This document shows positions 33,325-44,455 of a stretch of 64,000 bases of DNA, piece after piece. The DNA comes from Heracleum sosnowskyi (Eukaryota > Streptophyta > Magnoliopsida > Apiales > Apiaceae). The notes beneath the pieces are model-generated. The model was not told the DNA's origin, made no database searches, and saw nothing but the letters and a program-made list of their open reading frames with translations. Position numbers and translations under genes: made by a program. Every line of letters starts with the position of its first letter. The stretch's first letter is position 1. Where the stretch lies: NCBI GenBank assembly GCA_030848705.1, contig JAUIZM010000012.1:7132679-7196678 (forward strand). Reading direction: 5' to 3'.

Positions 33325-33870
33325 ACCAATGCCAACTTCCAGGGGGCATTGTTCCAAGCCAAGGCTTGGCGTACCTCTTCTGAGGCCAACAGGGTCAAGT
33401 TGGAGAGGTCTGAGGAGGAGGTGAAGTCTCTTAAGGAGACTCTTGATCGGAGGGAGAAGGAGCTTGCTGACGCTCAGGCTGATATTGTTGAGCTGAGGAA
33501 GATCAAGGATGATTGCATCGACGAGTACCTTGACTCTCAGGAGTACAAGGACTTGATCGAGAAGCATGACAAGATTCTTTTCCCAGTCCAGCATACATCA
33601 GGATGGGAGGATGCTGTTCAGGCTATCTTGGCCAAGCATCCCGGGGTTTTTGACGCTGCTGACTTTCCAGCTCCTCACCCTCCTACTCCCTTAGAGCGTA
33701 TCTTGGCTGGAGTAGATGACATGGAGGAGGAAGATGCTAGGATTATTGATCCTTAGCAATCATCACCCCTTGGTGACGCTTCTGCTGATGACCATGATGC
33801 TGATGAGCATTCTTCTGGCTCTAGCTCAGGGGAGGAGACAGATGCAGGCGACAAGGGGGGTGATGCATAG
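33325..33870 (+). pseudogene. Antisense ORF of Tat element, last exon with a stop
   Basis: The reading frame is open from a splice-acceptor-like TTATTCTTTGGCAG (AG at 33323-33324) through a Lys/Glu-rich coiled coil to a TAG at 33754-33756. It continues in frame, Ser/Asp-rich and acidic, to TAG at 33868-33870. The coiled coil and a following YLDSQEYKDLIEKHD segment resemble proteins encoded antisense in the 3' part of Tat-type elements; I recognise the type, not a function. No ATG lies between the TATA box and the acceptor, so upstream exons appear to be missing. Confidence 0.55.
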
Positions 33871-33889
33871 TTTGTAGTTTATTTATGGC

Positions 33890-34005
33890 CATTCATGGCT
33901 TGTATTTCCTTTTTATGTATTTTCAGCCTTCGGGCTTAACTTAAACTCTTTGCAAGTTTAGTTTTTATTTGTATTTTGTGGCCATTCATGGCTTGTATTG
34001 TTTTC
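33890..34005 (+). other. 3' flank of antisense gene with a direct repeat
   Basis: GGCCATTCATGGCTTGTAT occurs twice (about 33889 and 33981), consistent with a 3' UTR that has a short duplication. Confidence 0.4.
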
Positions 34006-34193
34006 TTGATTCTTGACTTTGCATGCTTAGTTAACATGTCTATCAGAAAGCAATGCACATATAATGAAAACATAAGAATATGGAATTCATAACTTTGAGA
34101 ATGGGTTCAACCCTTACATAATACTCAAGTTTAAAAACTTGGGTTGGTTTTATCAAACCTTATTTTTAGTAGTGAGTCCACTTAGGAAACACC

Positions 34194-37100
34194 TTAAACA
34201 TAATAAACTTTCAAATTGGAGACATGCCAAGTCCTTGGCACCTCATGCCCTTCAAGGGTTTCTAGCTTGTACGAGCCTCGACCAAATACGTTCTTGGCGC
34301 GATATGGTCCTTCCCAATTTGGGGCCAACTTGCCTTTTTGTCCGACCCCGGATGCCTCAATCTTTCGGAGGACTAAGTCTCCTTGTCGAAAGAACCTTTC
34401 TTTAACCCTTAGGTTGTAGTAGAAAGATGCCTTCTTTTGATGTTCAACTATCTTGGCGTTTGCCTCATCTCTAACCTCGTCAATCAAATCTAAGGCCAGC
34501 CTCAAGCCTTCCTCATTTGTTTCTGGCTCATAAGCCTCAATTCTTGGAGACGTGTGAGTAATCTCCACTGGAACCATTGCCTCTGCCCCATATGCCAACA
34601 GAAAGGGGGTAGCTCCAGTGGTGACTTTGCAGGTAGTACGATATGCCCATAGTATGGGGGAGCAATTCGTCCACCCAAGTGTTTCTTGAGCGCTCAACTC
34701 TTTTCTTTAGTCCATCCAGGATAATTCAATTTTCAACCTCAGCTTGCCCATTTTCTTGAGGGTGGGCAACAGAAGTGAATCGTAACTTGATGTCATTCTC
34801 ATCACAATACTTCTTGAACTCATCGTTGTTAAACTGAGTTCCATTGTCTGTGACCAAGATACGTGGAATCCCATATCTGCATATCACATTTTCCCAGAAG
34901 AAATGCATCACTTGATTGGTGGTTATCTTGGCTAATGGTTTAGCCTCAATCCACTTGGTGAAGTAGTCGATTGCGACTATAAAGAACTTTCTTTGAGCAC
35001 TTGCCATTGGAAATGGCCCGAGTATATCCATCCCCCACATGGCAAAGGGGATAGGTGAGTTAATGGATGTCATCATCTCTGGTGGTTGTCTAACCACCGG
35101 TTCATGATTTTGGCACCGTTCACATTTCTTCACGTAGCTTTTAGCATCAGCAAGTATGCTTGGCCAATAGAAACCTAAACGAGTGACTTTATGAGCAAGG
35201 GCTCTGCCCCCCAAGTGCTGCCCACAAATTCCTTCATGTACTTCCCTTAGGGCCAATTCTGCCTCTTGGGGTCTCAAGCATTTCAGATAAGGAATGACGA
35301 AAGATTTTTTGTATAAGATCCCCTCAATCAGGGCATACCTTAGTGCCCTCACATATAACTTTCGTGCTTCTGAAGTGTCGTTGGGTAGCCACCCAGTTTC
35401 CAGATGAGCTTTGATGGGATCCATCCAACAACTGCCAACATCAATGGGTGCTACCAACTTTCCGTTGATGCTTGGGGTCTTCAAGACTTGGAAGTATACA
35501 CTCCCTGCATAGTTTTCAATTTCAGAAGAAGCAAACTTAGACAAGGCATCAGCCTTCATGTTTTCTTCCCTTGGAACGTGCTCTACATAGCATTCGTCGA
35601 ACTGAGTCATGATGGCCTTGACAAGTTTTAAGTACTTGGCCATGACTTCATCTCTGGCCTCAAACTCCCCATTTACTTGGGAAACCACTAGCCTCGGATC
35701 TCCACATACTTTCAGAGTTTTAACTCTCAAGGCTCCAGCCAGTCCTAAGCCAGCTATCAGAGCTTCATACCCAGCCTCATTGTTTGTCGTTGGGAAGTCA
35801 AGTTTTAGTGCATACTCTATGAGGAATCCATCAGGACTTTGTAGCACTAAACCGGCTCTACTTGATTTTGTTTTTGATGCTCCATCAAAATAGAGCACCC
35901 AATATTCTTTGAACTCCATCTCTTGATCTTTCTCGTCTCCCACTATTACTTCCTGCCCCCCGACTTCTTGGTTTTCAATGGTGCATTCAACCATGAAGTC
36001 AGCAAGTGCCTGAGCTTTTATGACCGTTCGAGGCTTATACTTGATGTCAAATTCGCCCAATTCAATAGCCCATTTGATCAATCTTCCACTAACTTGAGGG
36101 CTATACAAGATGTTTCTTAGAGGTTGATCAGTCAAGACCTCTATCTTGTGAGCCTGGAAGTAGGGGCGTAGCTTTCTTGAGGCCATTATCAAGGCCAAGG
36201 CAAACTTCTCAATCGTTGAATAGTTTATTTCTGCCCCATGTAGAATCTTTCTCACATAGTAGATGGGTTTCTGAACCTTCAATTCTTCTTTTACCAAAAC
36301 GGCTCCAAGGGCTGTGCTAGAAACCGCCAAGTACAAATAGAGAATTTCCCCTGGCTTGGGCTTTGCCAACAGTGGTGCCTCAGCCATGTATTTCTTCAGG
36401 GCCTCAAAGGCCTCTTGGCTTTCAGTTGTCCATTCAAAAATTTTCACTTTCTTGAGTGCTTTGAAGAAGGGTAAACACTTCTCTCCTGACTTGGAGATGA
36501 ATCTTCCCAATGCTGCCACTCTCCCTGTTAGTTTCTGGACATCTTTGACAGTCCGTGGTGGTTCCATATCTAGAATTGCTTTGATTTTGTCGGGATTAGC
36601 CTCGATTCCTCTCTTGGAAACCATCAGGCCTAAAAATTTTCCCGAGCCTACACCAAAGGCACACTTAGCTGGTTCAACATCATCTTGTGGTGCCTTAGCA
36701 CTTCAAATGCCTCTCGGAGGTGCTCAATGTGATCGGCCTTATCGAGGCTCTTGACTAACATGTCATCTACGTAGACCTCCATGGTTTTTCCAATTAGGTG
36801 TCCAAAAATTTTGTTCACCAACCTTTGGTAGGTTGCCCTTGCATTCTTAAGCCCAAATGCCATGACTAAGTAACAGAAAACACCAAAGTCGGTGATGAAT
36901 GATACCTTGGAGATATCATCTTTGTGCATCTTAATTTGATTGTATCCACTGAAGCCATCCATGAAGCTGAGCATCTCGTGTCCAGCTGTAGCATCTATTA
37001 ATGCGTCAATCCTTGGTAAGGGAAAACAATCCTTAGGACATGCATCATTCAAGTCAGTGAAGTCCACACACATTCTCCATTTTCCATTTGCCTTTTTGAC

Positions 37101-37382
37101 CATCACGGGGTTAGCCAACCATTCCTGGAATTGTATCTCTTCAATGAATCCGGCCTCTAGAAGCTTTTACACTTCTTGTTTAATGGCCTCTTGTCTTTCT
37201 GGAGCAAAATTTATCTTCTTTTTTTTCACCGTCTTTCTTTCAGGATCCACATTCAACTTGTGAGTTATCAGTTGGGGATCAATCCCTGGCATGTCAGCCG
37301 CTGTCCAAGCAAAAACGTCATTGTTCTCTTGAAGAAAAGATATGAGCTTGCTTTTCAATGGCTCAGGCAATAGTGCTCCAAC
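34194..37382 (-). pseudogene. pol: Tat RT - RNase H - archaeal RNase H - integrase, broken
   Basis: Reading from 37382 down: the RT part (36648-37370) has the YVDDM catalytic motif but is interrupted by a TAA at about 37167-37169 and a one-base frameshift near 36650-36660. The next frame (34726-36624) carries the RT-linked RNase H (about residues 90-210), a second RNase H (YFDGAS at 245-250, NNEAGYEAL near 281-289), an integrase zinc finger (C501, C504) and the core with D533, D593 and E629, ending in TGA just after E629. The remaining integrase C-terminus (34194-34697), with the GPY-type segment, is in another frame. Together these mark an element that can no longer make its own enzymes. Confidence 0.9.
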
Positions 37383-38192
37383 CTAAGTCACCTTCTCTGG
37401 TTCGCCAGGGACTAAGGGAATTGGGATTAAATCCTCAGCTGGTTTCCCTCTTCGGTCCTCATTATCACTAGTATCCATGTCTTCAATGGGGAGAACCTGG
37501 CCCCCGATTCCATCAGGCCTTAATGCGGCTACGTAATAGCTTCTAGCCATCTTTTGGTCTCCCCGTTCTTCACCAATTCCATTCCTCGTGGGGAATTTGA
37601 GTTTCAGATGATAGGATGAGGCAACAGCCTTGAACGCATGAAGACCAGTCCTTCCTAGGATTGCATTGTAGGTCGAAGTTGCCTTTATAATTATGAAGTT
37701 CAACATCTGAGTAGACGTGTTCATTCCTTGTCCCATGGTCATTGGGAGTTGGATAGTGCCTTCCACCTTTGATTCCACTCCATTGAATCCATATATGGGC
37801 ATATTCGAGGGTGTCAACTGAGAGTCAGTGTAGCCCATCTTGATGAAAGCATCATGGAACAAGATGTCCACTGAGGCTCCATTGTCGACCAAAACTCTCT
37901 TGGTTTCAGAATTTCCTATCACAGGAACGATGACTAAAAGATCATCGTGGGGAAACTTCACTCCCTCTAGGTCTGAATCATCAAAACCTATTGATACTTC
38001 TGTTCGGGCACGTTTCGGTGCTTCTCCTACCATAGTCATTACTTCTCGAGCATAAGCCTTTCTTGAGTTTCGGGAGGACCCAACAGCAGTTGGCCCTCCA
38101 AATATCATGTTGATGACTGGCCCTCGGGGCTTGGGATTTCGATCTTGATCGTTGTCCCTTCTGTCATAATCCTTTCTTTCATAGTTCCCCAT
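37383..38192 (-). pseudogene. Tat aspartic protease region
   Basis: A 269-codon frame lies between the gag stop and an in-frame TAG (37383-37385). The active-site motif is LVDNGAS (D103), the Tat variant of the retroviral DTGA motif. Both borders are stops within the same frame as the neighbouring parts, so gag-protease-RT was probably one polyprotein before mutation. Confidence 0.82.
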
Positions 38193-38198
38193 TTGACT

Positions 38199-39898
38199 TC
38201 ATTGGTTTCCATCTTTGGTGAACTTGCTGAGTTTTCCTCTTCGTATCAGAAATTCGATCTCATCTTTCAATTGCCTACAGTCGTCGGTGTCGTGACCGAC
38301 TTCTTTGTGGAACCGACATAATTGATTTTGGTTCCGTTTGGACATGTCAGCCCTCATTGGCTTCGGCCATTTGAGATCTCCTTCCTTAGCTATCTCCATC
38401 AGAATTTGACTCCTGGGAGTGTTCAACCTTGCATACTCCGTAAATTTTGGCCCAAAATTGCTTCTCTTAGGTGGAGAATCAGAGTCCTTTGATGTTCTAG
38501 GAAACTTTTCCTTGACGTCGTACTCTTGAACATCCTTTCTTTTCTTTGAGTTTCCACTACCGCCAGCAGTGGGTTCATACTTTCTCATGTTTTCTTCAGC
38601 CTTGATATACTTTCCGGCTCTATCTTTGAGCTTCAGCATGCTCTCGGGTGGATGTTTAGCTAACGACCTTTTGAAGTGGTCATCAGTAGTTCCTTGTTGC
38701 AGGGCTATCATAGCCACTCTGTCCTCTAAGTCCGGGACTTTCAGAGCCTCCCGGGTGAATCGATTGACGTAGTCCCTTAGGGCTTCATTCTTTCCTTGCT
38801 GGATAGCCATGAGTGATGCAGAGCTTTTCTCATGAACCCTTCCACTAATGAACTGATTGATAAAAGCTCTGCTTAGTTCCTTGAAAGACCCAATTGAGTT
38901 GGGATGAAGACGGCTATATCAGCGTTGGGCCATGCCTGCCAAGTTTTGTGGAAACACCCTACACTTGACCGCATCGTTGGTTGGCTGCAACAGCAGTGCA
39001 TTGGAGAAGGTCCTTACATGATTTGCGGGATCCCCCGTTCCATCATAAGCCTTGATCGTGGGCATCTTGAATTTTCTAGATATGGTGGCTTTCATGATGT
39101 CTTGAGTGAACGGAGGTGTAGGATCATCAGGATCTCCTAGGGGCAACAAAACACTAGGATCACCCCTTGGGGCTTCAGCCCTCTTGATTCTTCTTGGTGT
39201 CGGGTCCAGGTTGATTATCGGGACCCTTCCAGTTGACCGGCCTTGAGATTGAGCGGCCTCCTCCTCAGCAAGGAGTTTCTTGAGTCTTGCAGTCTCTGCC
39301 TCATGGGCTGCAATTTTCTCCCTAGTAGTTTGGGGTTGTTCCCGATTTGTTTGGGAAGAACGCTTCCTCCTCGGGGCGACATCCCTCTCTTCTTCAGATG
39401 TGTAATTCTCGTCCTCAGTATAGGGACCCGAGTAATCTTGAATCAAAGGGGTCCGTCGAGTTTGTTGATTTTGAGGTCCCAGACCTTGTATGTAAGGGGG
39501 GACATATGCTTCATGGTAGATGGGGTTAAGACCACTACCGCCCGTCATGGGTCGAGGGGGCATGCCATAGCTTGGCATCCCCAAAGTTTGAGCAGCGTAT
39601 TGGGGTAGATCAGTAGTATGGAGTTGAAGACCACTTGGGGCATTCATGAGAAGCGAGGAGGTCGTGATCGGTTGCTGGTGAACGGTCTCTTGTGGATTAG
39701 ATCCATGAATGACCATCTGCAGGGGATTCGTCCCTTCGACCGAAATCGGGATTTCCGGTCCTTGAGTGTTGGCGGGGATATTCGCCCTTCAGCGCCAGTA
39801 GTTGGCGGTGGTTGATTTCCGTGAGTATCAGCCTCATAGGTGACAGGGCGATCCTCGGGAGTTTGAGTATCTCGAGTTGTTCTTCGTGTGTTTGCCAT
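38199..39898 (-). pseudogene. gag: Tat gag, broken
   Basis: Translation would start at the ATG at 39898 just after the leader. A frameshift lies between about 39716 and 39770, and an in-frame TGA at 38919-38921 splits the rest. The C-terminal part has a CX2HX4HX4C zinc knuckle (CRFHKEVGHDTDDC), the form common in Tat and Athila gag. The capsid-like stretch RDYVNRFTREALKVPDL fits the family. It ends in TGA at 38199. Confidence 0.85.
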
Positions 39899-39910
39899 GG
39901 TTGATGTTGT

Positions 39911-39931
39911 CTTCCCACAGACGGCGCCAAA
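39911..39931 (-). promoter_or_regulatory. Primer binding site of Tat element
   Basis: On the minus strand TTTGGCGCCGTCTGTGGGAAG follows the 5' LTR directly. I do not assign the tRNA with confidence. Confidence 0.75.
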
Positions 39932-40506
39932 TGTTGTTGATTAAAAAACGTACTTGTATATTAATTGCTAGGATTAATGAGCTTTCGAGCTTTAATGGCT
40001 GCACTTGTGTTTCGAGACTAAATCGGTCCTCACAAGATGCCTACGTATCTCAAATCGTTATTGAGAATCAAGACAAAGACGTAGTTCTGATTGTAGGATC
40101 AGGAACCTTATATAGGCGTCTGGAGCCTAGTATTTATGGTATGTTTAGGAGACTTAGCGAATAAGTCTCCTTTTTTATATTGGATAAACATTGTATTTCT
40201 TGCAGGATAAGTCTTTTCCTTGTTGATAAAGGTTATGACTCATTAATTGGGATTCTGGATCCTTCTTTGACTAATTTACCATATTTTGGACTCTTTTCCT
40301 TGTTGATAAAGGTTATGACTCATTAATTGGGATTCTGGATCCTTCTTTGACTAATTTACCATATTTTGGACTCTTTTCATGAGCTGTATATTTTCCCTAT
40401 TCATTAATTACGAAATTAATGAATAATTAGGGTGTCGGGCCTTAAATATCGGCCTTTCCATTGATTTGTCAATTATATTTCTATAATTACTTTTCTGTCC
40501 ATATCA
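39932..40506 (-). repeat. 5' LTR of Tat element (575 bp) with 80-bp duplication
   Basis: It matches 31518-32012 except for an exact-length extra 80 bases: the segment starting TCTTTTCCTTG at 40212 recurs at 40292. The size difference between LTRs (575 versus 495) is accounted for entirely by this tandem copy. Confidence 0.93.
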
Positions 40507-40598
40507 TTATTAATTAGAAAAAGTACCGAAAACCAAAAACTAACCGAAAACCGAAAACCAAAACTTTTAATGTTTCTGCTTTAATAATATAGTATAGA

Positions 40599-40616
40599 TA
40601 GTATAAATAGTATAGA
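40599..40616 (-). mobile_element. 5' tip of the outer Helitron
   Basis: On the minus strand TCTATACTATTTATACTA, preceded by A, is a Helitron 5' start. It is separated from its body at 29292 by the Helitron inserted at 29293-40598. Confidence 0.65.
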
Positions 40617-41305
40617 TAATAGATTTTTATATATTTTAAGTAATATTATTTTATATTATTAAAAATTATTATTTTTAGAATATATATATAAAAATGAGAG
40701 GGATATCCAAAATAAAAATTGTATAAAACTAAATGGAACAGAAGGAATAACTAATTACAACCTAATTTACTCCCAGCAAACAACTAATACCCGTGTGGGA
40801 ATTCATTTATCAAATAAGCTGTGTAGTTTTTCAAATATACTAACATGCATAATTAATTAATGCCTGTGCGGGAACTCTTAAGTTTTTTTGTCAATTACCT
40901 AACTCCTACCCTATATAGCAAAAAAAAAATCACCTATAATATTCCAGTGAAAATTTGAACTTCTGGCGGTAAGTGCTGGGTCAATTGATTGTATAAATCC
41001 TACAATCACAAGATGAAATTTATCCATCGAGGTACAAATTAGAAAAAAATGTATATGTCTAGTTGTCTACCACATTATTTTATATGAGAGACGTTTTTGT
41101 TCCCTAGTATTACTCAAAATAAATCCGACAATCACTAGATGAAATTTATCAATCGAGGTACAGTTACATCTCTACATGCGATGCATGCTGATAAAAAATA
41201 ACTTCGGGGCATATAGTTAGATCTCTCAACAAATTCGACAATCATCAATTAATTGTCTTATCTATTTTCCCAGTTAAAATATATTTTCAAAAAGCTACTT
41301 TTCAC
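40617..41305. other. Intergenic, AT-rich
   Basis: No gene. A short phrase (caatcac.agatgaaatttatc.atcgaggtaca) occurs twice near 41001 and 41130. Confidence 0.4.
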
Positions 41306-42343
41306 TAGGGCTGAGCAGAAAACCAAATTAAAAACCGAAACCGATCCGAAATCGGAAAAAACCGGGAAAAACCAAACTGAGTAAAACTGATCCGAAACGG
41401 AAACCGAAAGATATAAACCGAGCCGATTTAAATGGTTGGGTTCCAATTTTAGGTTTCAACTGAACCGATACAAATCGAATCGAACCGGGTATTAATATAA
41501 ACAAATTAATAATATATTATATATATAATAATTTTTTTAATTTAAAAACATATTTATATGTTACCATTTACAAGAATAAAATAGTCACTGTAATTGTAAT
41601 TACAAAATGGGCCAAGTAATTGTGTAATTGGGCCAGAACCCATAAGTTATCATACTCTTGTCTCTCGGCCTCTCAGACATTAGCCAATCCCTAATGCCCA
41701 TTAGCCATTAGGTATAGCTGTATAGGCGTATAGCAAACTGCAAACTTTGAAGGAGCATACGGCCATACGCTTAATCGCTTAAAGATTACAAATTACAAAT
41801 TACAATTTACAAGTTCACGATTTTTGAAGCTTAGTCAACTTGAAGCTATTTAATGTCTGGGACTGAAGCAACATCTCAACAAGAAGCAGCTCAAGAAACA
41901 ATCATTGAAATTGAAGTGGTATGAATTACTTTTAAGTTTTATCTAATATAATTGAAGTGTTAATATAATTGAAGTGGTATGAATTACTTTTATCTAATAT
42001 AATTGACGTGTTAATATAATTGAAGTGGTGTGAATTACTTTTATCGATTTACGATTTACCCAATTTGTAACCTATGTAAGTTTGAACAATTTAACAGAAG
42101 GGAGTTGCAAGATTTCATATCAATTCTTTGAGATATAAAAGACAATCATTAGTGAATGGACGCTTCAAAACTTAGGAGTATATTTACGTGTGCACAACTA
42201 CACATTCTAGTACATGTTTGATTCTAGTTCAGTATACATAATTATAAAGCCGTCTTCTATGGAATAGTAATTGGTTCATCTCCGTATCTAGGCTTTACCT
42301 TTAGCAGTCTCTTGTCCAAACAGGTTTGTCCATCAGTGATGGG
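41306..42343 (+). mobile_element. hAT-like transposon, 5' part
   Basis: TAGGGCTGAGCA followed by repeated AACCGAAACC-type sequence is typical of plant hAT termini. About 550 bases later a short exon-like ORF begins (41853: MSGTEATSQQEAAQ...) and runs into GTATGAATTAC, which looks like a splice donor. Hydrophilic Gln/Glu-rich N-termini of this kind precede the BED zinc finger in hAT transposases. The element is interrupted at 42344 by the old copia element; its remainder would be beyond the window. The transposase domain itself is not visible. Confidence 0.5.
41853..41923 (+). CDS. Putative first exon of a hAT transposase
   Basis: An ATG opens 22-23 codons rich in Glu, Gln, Thr and Ile, ending at a GTATGA that would be either a stop or a splice donor. 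Three roughly 50-bp direct repeats (ATAATTGAAGTGGTATGAAT type) follow in the presumed intron at 41915-42045 and duplicate the exon end. Too short for a firm identification. Confidence 0.3.
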
Positions 42344-43735
42344 TGTTAGGTCCTGATATGTTTGTAGAAGGGGGGTTGAATACAAACAGTACCGTTTAAT
42401 CGAATTTGTTCGGTTCGTGATATAACAATTCAAGAACAAATAAGCGTGGAATAAAATGAAACAAGATTCAAGTTAAATAAAACTCTATTGAACTTGAAGG
42501 GTGTTACAAATCAGTGTACAGATTACAAAGTTCTTGTTAAAACAAATCTAGAATAAATTCGACATGAATTTATCAATATTTGTAATAAAAGGATCGAATA
42601 CTAAAAAGTAGTTCGATAGTAATTCTAGGGATTATGATCCGCTAGATTGTCAAAGCAGTACAAGTAATTGAATTCTAGTTGATTGGATATTGATTGGATA
42701 TAACTTTGATGGCTAGAATTTATTACAAGAATTAATTTGAGCTTTGCAGTTGGCTTCGTGTTAATGGCAGAAGTAAAGAGATGATACTTTGTATTTGCTT
42801 CTGTCTTGATATTCAATTGTAATTAATGACTCCTACCTCTTTTGATCATGCACTTGTATTTATAACAAGTCAACAGAATAAATTGCACGCGCCAAAACCA
42901 CTGCATAAGTAATACAATTGTTTCTACTAGCAGTACTACCAAAACACTTGGTAGTACTATCGGTAGTACTTACCAAATGACTTGGTAGTACTATCGGTAG
43001 TACTATTAATGATAGTACTACTAGTAGTAAATAGAATTAGGAAATAAAACTGTTTTTAATAAATTCTACTTTTAATTAATTTAACAAATGAATTAATTTA
43101 TTTAGAATTAATTCACTGATTAAATAAATTAAATAACTGACTCAAATAATTTCATAAATAAATTAATTCTGGAGAATTAATTCATATATTAAATTACTTA
43201 AGATCTAGATTGATTAATTTAATATATGAATTAATTCTGAAAGAATTAATTCATAGATTAAATTAATTATCTTATAGAATAATATTAAAAGAGAATTACA
43301 CTAATTCTTAGAACCACTAAAATTGATGACGAACTTCCACTGGCTGACGTTGACACTCCATGTACTGTCTGGTTCATGAGTGACTAACTTTAATGGTTGG
43401 TCTTCATCTTTAACTTTAAGCTGTGATTCTTTACTCCTTCTATTTAAACAAAGGACTGTAACCTATACTTTTTCCCGTCACACTTCTGAACTCTCTGTCA
43501 CTTTTAAATAGTTCCACTTCCTTGAATACTTCACTGAGGCTTGAACAATAAATTGAACTTCTTTCAATGTAGACTTACTTCAAGACTGTATATGACTTTA
43601 ATCTTCATTCTCTTGACAGATATAACCTTCTGAGATTCCTATGACATTTGATTTTTATTATTTACTTATTAGATCTTGGTTTATGTTGAGTAGAATCCTC
43701 TGTGTTTACAAATAGGCCTAGACATATGCCTTTCA
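42344..43735 (-). repeat. 3' LTR of old copia element (about 1.39 kb)
   Basis: The right border is set by the adjacent polypurine tract (43736). The left border is TGTTAGG, followed by the GTAGAAGGGGGGTTGAATAC block that, inverted, closes the left element's LTR too. It contains clustered TAGTACTA motifs (42925-43030) and palindromic GAATTAATTC-type repeats (43070-43270). The partner LTR is outside the window. Confidence 0.78.
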
Positions 43736-43750
43736 ATCTCCCCCTATTTG
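43736..43750 (-). promoter_or_regulatory. Polypurine tract of old copia element
   Basis: On the minus strand the sequence reads AAATAGGGGGAGAT directly before the LTR (TGAAAGG). Confidence 0.8.
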
Positions 43751-43996
43751 TTTGTTAGACAATAACAACCAAATACCTCTAGAGGATAACTCAACTAAAA
43801 CAAGAAAAGATAAGACTTTTAAGAGCCAAGAAAATAATAAAAAGTTCTGGATTAAATGTAACAATATCCAGATTCAAACAGTAAAGATAAATACAAGATA
43901 GATGTTCCTCTAGTCTGAACAAATGATACATTTTCCTATCTTGATTTACCTAGCTCTAAACATTTAACATTTACAAATTGAGCTAACTACATCATG

Positions 43997-44455
43997 TCTT
44001 TAGTCTCTAATTTCACCTTCTTCAGCTTCTTGCAAGGTGACTAGAAGATCTTTGTCAAGGACACGATCACTTTCAGAAACCACACAACTTGGCATTACTG
44101 GTTGAGTGGTGATCTTCTTCAATCTATTCTTCATCTGAGCATACCTTGGAATTTTCTCCGTGCAGTAGTCTGAAATCATATCAGCAACTTCAGACTTGTC
44201 TTCAGTGGTAAACCCAGAAGTTCTCAGAAGATTCTCCAACTTCACCAGTTGCATAGCAGTCTGTAGCTTCAAAGAATCAGGATCCAGCCTTACCGTCTCC
44301 AACGTTGTACCTCTGTAGATTTTAACTTCATAAGGAAAGTGCACAACTTGAGGGCTGGCCTTCATAGCAGAGTCTCTCAGCCGGTCATACAGAAGCTCGT
44401 TCAAGCAAGAAGATCTTTTTACCTTACTCATTAGAATCCACAATTCAGAGAGAGA
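43997..44455 (-). pseudogene. ORF3 of old copia element, C-terminal piece
   Basis: About 150 codons remain between the stop at 44000 and the insertion border at 44455; the frame upstream of that is LTR sequence of the guest. It contains a compact segment (VVHFPYEVKIYRGTTLETVRL then a Leu-rich helix and SEVADMISDY) that resembles in layout the C-terminal domain of the left ORF3 (about 1370-1430). Its N-terminal continuation lies at 56480-59477. Confidence 0.65.
44451..44455. repeat. Target site duplication AGAGA, left copy
   Basis: It is identical to 56480-56484 on the other side of the young element. Confidence 0.95.

Larger units (their letters stand above)
31518..40506 (-). mobile_element. 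Ty3-gypsy retrotransposon, Tat clade, decayed
   Basis: LTRs (31518-32012 and 39932-40506) are flanked by TTATT on both sides (31513-31517 and 40507-40511). The domain order on the minus strand is gag, protease, RT, RNase H, a second archaeal-type RNase H, integrase, which is diagnostic of the Tat clade. A primer site and polypurine tract abut the LTRs. The coding part carries several in-frame stops and frameshifts. The region between integrase and 3' LTR (32013-34190) holds a palindrome array and a gene in the opposite direction, an arrangement known from some Tat elements. By eye the LTRs differ at about nine positions plus one 80-bp duplication. Confidence 0.93.
29293..40598 (-). mobile_element. 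Helitron interrupted by a Tat retrotransposon
   Basis: The 3' end is at 29293 (CTAG plus hairpin CCCGTGCAAGGCACGGG at 29303-29319) and the 5' end at 40598 (minus strand TCTATACTATATTATTAAAG). Both ends match the Helitron at 27158-28455. Without the Tat insertion (31518-40506 plus one TTATT) the element is about 2.3 kb. Its interior consists of several copies of a 'cacctcatatttttggaaaa' unit at roughly 200-250 bp spacing. It is non-coding. Confidence 0.8.

Noticed and set aside
33304..33594. Minus-strand ORF of 96 codons
   Set aside because: It is opposite the coiled-coil exon, and the plus frame has the splice acceptor and compositional signature.
34194..39898. Integrated plant pararetrovirus
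   Set aside because: The presence of integrase, LTRs, target duplications and a second RNase H identifies a Tat gypsy element instead.
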